A stretch of 64,000 nucleotides of DNA from assembly GCF_000003815.2 (NCBI RefSeq), contig NC_049985.1:17053643-17117642 (forward strand), in the 5' to 3' direction. Positions within the stretch are counted from its first letter, which is position 1. The number at the start of each line of letters is the position of its first letter. This DNA comes from Branchiostoma floridae. Its lineage: Eukaryota; Chordata; Leptocardii; Amphioxiformes; Branchiostomatidae. The notes below the pieces were generated by a model that saw only the letters and a list, made by a program, of their open reading frames with translations, had not been told where the DNA came from and did not search any database. Shown one piece after another: positions 62,401 through 64,000 of this stretch. Made by a program: the position numbers and the translations under genes.

Positions 62401-63084
62401 CCCGGATGTAGTAGACCCAGTAGGGCTGCCGCAGATCGTACAGGACGGAGCCGAGGTTCCCGTCGGTGGGAGAGGGGGCCCAGTAGGTAGCTGCGTTACC
62501 GTCCAGGGTGTTGGGGGCGCTGTTGGCACTAACCAGCGGTGCGCCGGACGACTCCACGATATCAGGTCCCATTTCAGTTATAAATCCCGCATCAAGCTCT
62601 GTCATGACATACAAGCGTTGTAGTTTACGTTTTTGTTTTATAATAATTCCTTTCTTTCCATTGTTTTAGCAACTCCTTTTAAAAAGGCTAATGGAAGACA
62701 ATCTACAAAAGCATCGTGTAAACATCAGTTGTGTTTCCCAGAGATTTTGATCTGCAATTATTGTATGATGCCTATGGAATTTGTACAGTTATTTATTTCT
62801 TCGTAGGAAATGTTATTTTGGGATATCACCTCACCTCACGATATATGACGAGCAAATACGGAAACGTATGAATCAATCTAGATACCTGTTGGAGGGAACA
62901 CCTGCACCTCACACAGCTGTAGACTCCGCTCAGCGCGAAGCTGCACAGTGACGTAACGCCCTACAATGGCGAGGCCGCAGTCCAGCTCCAGTGTTTCCCT
63001 GTTGTCCTGCTCGTCTGAAAAGGTGGCTCCACAAAGAGCGTTTTCCTGGACGTCTCGGCTGCTTCCCACGCGAACCTCTGCGGC
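31560..63084 (-). CDS. Polycystin-1-family protein with lectin modules and two REJ-GAIN-GPS blocks (partial at 5' end)
   Basis: I traced 55 minus-strand exons with compatible phases, totalling 10,902 nt (3,633 residues), ending TGA at 31560-31562. Approximate residue order: F-type-lectin-like end 1-66, discoidin 67-208, WSC-like 209-305, CUB 306-453, REJ/GAIN/GPS block A 454-1515 with a C-type lectin at 1253-1377, block B 1516-2456, TM1 2457-2495, PLAT 2496-2620, TM2-5 2648-2932, channel S1-S6 with the extracellular TOP/polycystin domain 2958-3634. Known polycystin-1 proteins are 11-TM receptors that pair with PKD2-type channel subunits; PKDREJ and sea-urchin REJ proteins act in sperm. A membrane receptor/channel subunit that binds glycans is inferred. 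The true start is probably right of the window. Orthology to a particular vertebrate gene is not claimed. An alternative is two genes broken between blocks A and B, but no TM or PLAT exons lie between them. Confidence 0.9.
36130..36540. repeat. 36-bp minisatellite containing a splice donor (in-frame 12-residue unit)
   Basis: About ten units in minus-strand orientation read DEIYMAADMVRH, and every unit repeats the donor ATATG|GTACGTCAT used by exon 36518-36592. A larger ~107-bp duplication (36131 and 36238, starting GGTAAGAATTCTTCTGAATA) is nested at the distal end. Confidence 0.9.
36518..39282 (-). CDS. Polycystin gene: TM2-TM5 and linker
   Basis: Exons 39070-39282 (TM2, RLSCCLSLLLCTMLTNIMFF), 38672-38870 (TM3, IIIAVESALIVFPVNLAIVQ; then a Ser/Thr/Ala-rich loop), 37784-37972, 37274-37339 (LLPWWCVFFG, TM4 start), 36793-36980 (TM4-5, EAWLITFLTSFFIDLLFTQP) and 36518-36592 (acidic DSEDEEVPTGQLEDDEIYM). 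Donors of 38672 (GTGATT) and 37784 (GTCAGG) are weak and were chosen because they alone keep the frame. The last exon's donor lies inside a 36-bp tandem array. Confidence 0.85.
39303..39396 (-). pseudogene. Partial duplicate of the TM2 exon with its acceptor
   Basis: The minus strand reads CACTAG|GATTTCCGAGACGG and encodes DFRDGHLCFSMQGHPAYSSF, then TRVQRLSCC, before diverging. It duplicates the first ~85 nt of exon 39070-39282 together with its splice acceptor, immediately upstream of it. Confidence 0.9.
39635..41943 (-). CDS. Polycystin gene: TM1 and PLAT domain
   Basis: TM1 exon 41828-41943 carries NPAVVICISVIFGLYLLLVI. The PLAT exons are 41619-41720 (YRIMVFTGPRASAGTTAR), 40802-40980 (VSLKLFGESGEAGPVVLED, later AVHVWHDNTG), 40490-40555 (WYLNKIVVLDCDN ... 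YTFVCE) and 39635-39743 (RWLAVEEGDGQVDRLLPV). The order TM1-PLAT-TM2 and the W..W pattern are diagnostic for the polycystin-1 family; PLAT sits in the first cytoplasmic loop and binds lipids in known members. Confidence 0.92.
39838..40290. repeat. ~36/71-bp minisatellite after the third PLAT exon, donor-derived
   Basis: On the minus strand units read GTTGTCTGTGACAAGTAAGT. This resembles the end of exon 40490-40555, GTTTGTCTGTGAGAGGTGAG, across the donor. Confidence 0.75.
41330..41535 (+). mobile_element. Non-LTR retrotransposon relic in PLAT intron
   Basis: The plus strand reads QRRLLWLGHVRRMEERGIPK then DYRMV, followed in other frames by CKRDLKAGNI and WKVQAEERATW. LGHVxRM ... KRDLK ... W..A..R..W is the signature of the end of many LINE reverse transcriptases. 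It is frameshifted and truncated. Confidence 0.75.
42637..44999 (-). CDS. Polycystin gene block B: GAIN/GPS region (exons B11-B16)
   Basis: Exons 44736-44999, 44415-44627, 44181-44331 (151 nt, same as A13), 43757-43876, 43143-43306 and 42637-42757. The GPS reads HCFCDHLTSFGSGFTFF, with the HLT tripeptide at which GAIN domains self-cleave (between L and T). TM1 follows directly. B13-B14 have no inserted lectin exon. Confidence 0.9.
45502..49877 (-). CDS. Polycystin gene block B: REJ region (exons B1-B10)
   Basis: Exons 49389-49877, 48978-49167, 48652-48859, 48213-48393, 47891-47979, 47647-47772, 47180-47359, 46734-46859, 46107-46215 and 45502-45593. B1 has GGSARAVGKRGTLVLNASSS, YDPDGI and FNYTWTC; B3 has NPSERLVLVTSC; B5 GFQDTDRPLIYALY. 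B1 is 489 nt, identical in length to A1; B6 is 126 nt like A6; B9 is 109 nt like A9. REJ regions are extracellular. Confidence 0.88.
45800..46106. repeat. 33-bp minisatellite containing the exon B9 donor
   Basis: About nine units. On the minus strand they read GTGCTAAGTG|GTCCGTATAGCTTAG, which copies the exon B9 end GTGCTCAGTG|GTCGGTATAG. The unit is 11 codons long. Confidence 0.9.
46335..46733. repeat. Minisatellite containing the exon B8 donor
   Basis: Minus-strand units of 21-66 bp carry GCAGATGACCAGGTCACGCC and TGATGCCCAG|GTAAGGTCA, repeating the end of exon B8 with its donor. Confidence 0.9.
50085..50728. repeat. 34-45-bp minisatellite containing the block A GPS donor
   Basis: About fifteen units. 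On the minus strand each has GGAGCCCCCTACACCAG|GTAATTATC, copying the end of the GPS exon 50729-50852 (GAGCCCCCTACACCAG|GTAAGG). It fills almost the whole intron between block A and block B. Confidence 0.92.
50729..55625 (-). CDS. Polycystin gene block A: GAIN/GPS region (exons A11-A16, flanking the lectin exon)
   Basis: Exons 55365-55625, 54988-55224, 54077-54227, then after the C-type lectin exon 51550-51672, 51099-51265 and 50729-50852. They include VHSFNVTEPGSSLHISLS, YSHVNFTLNYKITLFTTNC and, in the GPS, HCYCNRLATFSSGFTFY. The two-Cys GPS box is present, but the cleavage tripeptide expected to be HL(S/T) reads RLA. The exon ends in phase 1, ready to join exon B1. Exon 54988-55224 contains an internal duplication of SGPLQTG. 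Confidence 0.85.
52811..53185 (-). CDS. Polycystin gene: C-type lectin exon inserted within block A
   Basis: A single phase 1-1 exon of 375 nt encodes a whole C-type lectin domain: FNEVCYKSFTEEKTR, ACAADGGILAMPKD, WLGLTDVNRDGRWVFEDG, the SSGFSNWHNRGD stretch, and RRCSHRRGFICQLYG. Conserved Cys and the WIGL-like WLGL are present. Canonical EPN/QPD and WND calcium motifs are not seen, so calcium-dependent sugar binding is uncertain. It lies in the intron between A13 and A14; block B has no equivalent. Confidence 0.9.
53560..54076. repeat. 46-bp minisatellite containing the exon A13 donor and an acceptor-like tract
   Basis: About ten units. On the minus strand each has AACATCACCATTTCTGCGCA then AG|GTCTGC, then TTTTCTCATATAG. 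The first part copies the end of exon 54077-54227. Confidence 0.9.
55838..59875 (-). CDS. Polycystin gene block A: REJ region (exons A1-A10)
   Basis: Exons 59387-59875, 59051-59237, 58493-58694, 58209-58365, 57904-57995, 57458-57583, 56942-57115, 56456-56593, 56030-56138 and 55838-55911. The first exon carries GGSARAVSRLEDLVLSATDS, then YDPNGI and DLNFTWSC, which is characteristic of REJ (receptor for egg jelly) domains. The third has NPSERLVLRT, the fifth GFSDANTPLVYSLY. It starts in phase 1, directly after the CUB exon, and each exon has a partner in block B with the same phase. Confidence 0.85.
59882..60386. other. Intron between CUB and REJ-A, repeat-like tail
   Basis: Contains CAGCCCTAGGGCTGCCTTCA and a terminal AATGAATAAAC, which look like an interspersed element tail. 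No coding sequence seen. Confidence 0.4.
60387..60830 (-). CDS. Polycystin gene: CUB exon
   Basis: A phase 1-1 exon of 444 nt. It shows CGSEATMYV, SPRHGGGSYPASSACSW, ISLNFTQFSLE, then the calcium-site-like DDYVAIYDGP, LLGKFCGTDGP and YLLVVFRSDNS. These are the classic CUB landmarks. N-x-S/T sites suggest glycosylation. The donor is GTATGA. Confidence 0.9.
61066..61356 (-). CDS. Polycystin gene: WSC-like cysteine-rich exon
   Basis: A phase 1-1 exon of 291 nt encoding PLGCWTDRASRAIQPLEG at its start, then QKCYSVSRDLGYSVFALQNG, GWCAS and a YGASSGC motif. The spacing resembles WSC/GCW-type glycan-binding modules common in marine invertebrates; the assignment is by pattern only. The acceptor side has expanded into a minisatellite, and two truncated copies of the exon lie upstream (61655-61752, 61966-62077). 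Confidence 0.7.
61357..61950. repeat. 38-44-bp minisatellite containing the WSC exon acceptor, with two truncated exon copies
   Basis: On the minus strand units read TGCCATGTTACCTGTAG|GTTGGGTCC. This parallels the true acceptor TGCCATGTTCCACACAG|CTTGGGTCC of exon 61066-61356. The array is split by truncated exon copies. Confidence 0.88.
61655..61752 (-). pseudogene. Truncated WSC exon copy 1
   Basis: The first ~95 nt of the WSC exon with its acceptor, ending at GACTCCTACC and followed by TATCCCTTATATC, which soon gives a stop if read through. Confidence 0.88.
61966..62077 (-). pseudogene. Truncated WSC exon copy 2
   Basis: Same extent as copy 1 but with a small insertion (QPLQPGTDPLLSESY). 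It ends at the same TATCCCTTATATC junction. Confidence 0.88.
62173..62598 (-). CDS. Polycystin gene: F5/8 type C (discoidin) exon
   Basis: A phase 1-1 exon of 426 nt. It contains NTLDGNAATYWAP, then VLYDLRQPYWVYYIRVVN, then GRYWRFTVTGV and WVAEIQLYG. This pattern (DGN.. TYW, L..P..V..I.., R..R..V.G) is diagnostic of discoidin/F5/8C domains, which bind glycans or phospholipids. Confidence 0.85.
62886..63084 (-). CDS. Polycystin gene: F-type lectin-like (FTP) C-terminal exon
   Basis: The exon encodes AAEVRVGSS at its start and has CG ... LDCG ... GRYVTVQL ... LQLCEVQVF near its end. The GRYVTV and LCEV motifs are typical of the C-terminal half of F-type (eel fucolectin/tachylectin-4) domains, which bind fucose. 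The N-terminal half, with the sugar-binding His and Arg residues, would be in an exon outside the window or missing. The exon ends in phase 1 with donor GTATCT. Confidence 0.7.
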
Positions 63085-63179
63085 CTGCAAAGTCCCATCT
63101 TACAAAGGGAGATGGAGAAGTATCATCAGTAGGGAGCCTTGGCTGCTTACAGTCACCTTGTTCGGGCACAACTTGTACA

Positions 63180-64000
63180 GTCAAACCTGCCCAAGTCGAC
63201 CACCCGGGGGACCGGAAAAAAACGGTCGATTTGGACAGGTGGTCGCTGAGAAGAGTATCGACTCAAAACATGCCCGATGCGAAGTATAAATGGTTTCCGT
63301 TGTGTTTAATGGCAAATAGCAAGCACACTGCACGCACGCAAAGAAGCAAGGTCTTTTATGTCAAATACAACACGAACACTGTAAATTGTAAATGTAACCC
63401 CAAGCTTTTATCGAGCTTTTATACGATACAGTGTTTTAAAGCTCAAGTATTTGTACATTAACGTTTTAGACAGTAAGGGAACTTTGGTGCTATCAAGCCT
63501 TTATGCGTCGCTATGTTCTTGATCTGAAATAACTACGGTGCACCTTCCGAATTCGATGCCCGGTACGTCCCGATAGCGTACTTACCCACGGGTGAATGTA
63601 CAGTACAGTTGGACAAAAGCACTCACACGTACAGATCTTTCTTTAGGTATGAGCTACACAAATCTTTCTTTAAAAAGTATGAGGCTATATACGTTTCAGC
63701 ATTCGTTCACTTTATTATGATATGATTTTTTTTTAAACTTCTATAACGTTAACAACTAAATTCGGATTTTCTTACAACGATTTCGGCACAAAATCGCGCT
63801 AGTTATAATCAAAAATCGATGAAAACCTCAATTTTGAAAATGATGCGGTCGTTATGGGTCCCAATTTGGGCCGGTCGCGGTCGCGTTGGCCAGGTGGTCG
63901 TTGAGAAAGGGTCGCTTAATGCTTAAGTCAATGGAGAAAAAATCGGGACCGAGAAAAAGCGGTCGAAATGGCCAGGTGGTCGCTGAGAAGAGGTGGTCGC
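63180..64000. repeat. Interspersed repeat with GGTCGCTGAGAAGAG motifs, truncated by window end
   Basis: The motif CAGGTGGTCGCTGAGAAGAG or a close variant occurs near 63234, 63890 and 63978, with AAACGGTCGATTTGGACAG-type sequence beside it. The complementary GTCGACCACCC occurs at 63196. This suggests one or two copies of a mobile element with inverted ends, right of the lectin exon. No open frame with a recognisable transposase is seen. Confidence 0.6.

Overview
This is an animal (chordate-type) nuclear window, most probably from a cephalochordate (amphioxus, Branchiostoma). I infer this from small phase-conserved exons with GT-AG introns, abundant microsatellites and minisatellites, ankyrin-MYND tandem paralogues, and a lectin-rich polycystin-1-like gene. 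No species can be proven from the sequence alone. Five loci carry coding sequence that I can support. Everything else is satellite, mobile-element or plain intronic/intergenic DNA, with four assembly gaps (833-1592, 2244-2343, 19195-19294, 28223-28322).

Region 1 (1-3540) is a satellite array of ~182-bp monomers with higher-order organisation. Region 2 (5862-27805) is a cluster of four paralogous 5-exon genes encoding ~245-266 residue proteins with four ankyrin-like repeats and a C-terminal MYND zinc finger split by the last intron. Gene 1 (-) and gene 2 (+) are divergent around a mirror-symmetric promoter; genes 3 and 4 are on the minus strand. All four start sites lie next to tandem CACGTG palindromes, mostly exactly 20 bp apart. 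Gene 1 has a damaged last splice acceptor. Gene 2 lacks one intron and carries a 691-bp terminal-inverted-repeat element flanked by 9-bp direct repeats. Gene 3 carries a ~5.4-kb foldback element in its first intron.

Region 3 (28323-28740) is a block of CCCTAA telomere-type repeats starting exactly at a gap edge. It decays into degenerate repeats and gene-poor DNA up to ~31.1 kb.

Region 4 (31560-63084, minus strand) is one large polycystin-1-family gene. I could trace 55 exons with compatible splice phases, totalling 10,902 nt (3,633 residues). The N-terminus probably lies beyond the right edge. The order is F-type-lectin-like end, discoidin (F5/8C), WSC-like, CUB, a complete REJ-GAIN-GPS block (16 exons, plus a C-type lectin exon inserted in it), a second complete REJ-GAIN-GPS block (16 exons), then TM1, PLAT, TM2-5 and a six-helix polycystin channel module. 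The two blocks match exon for exon in phase and almost exactly in length, so a tandem 16-exon duplication inside one gene is the simplest reading. The first GPS has lost the self-cleavage tripeptide and the second keeps it. At least seven minisatellites in this gene have units that contain the adjacent splice donor or acceptor, which looks like a recurring mutational process at exon-intron junctions.
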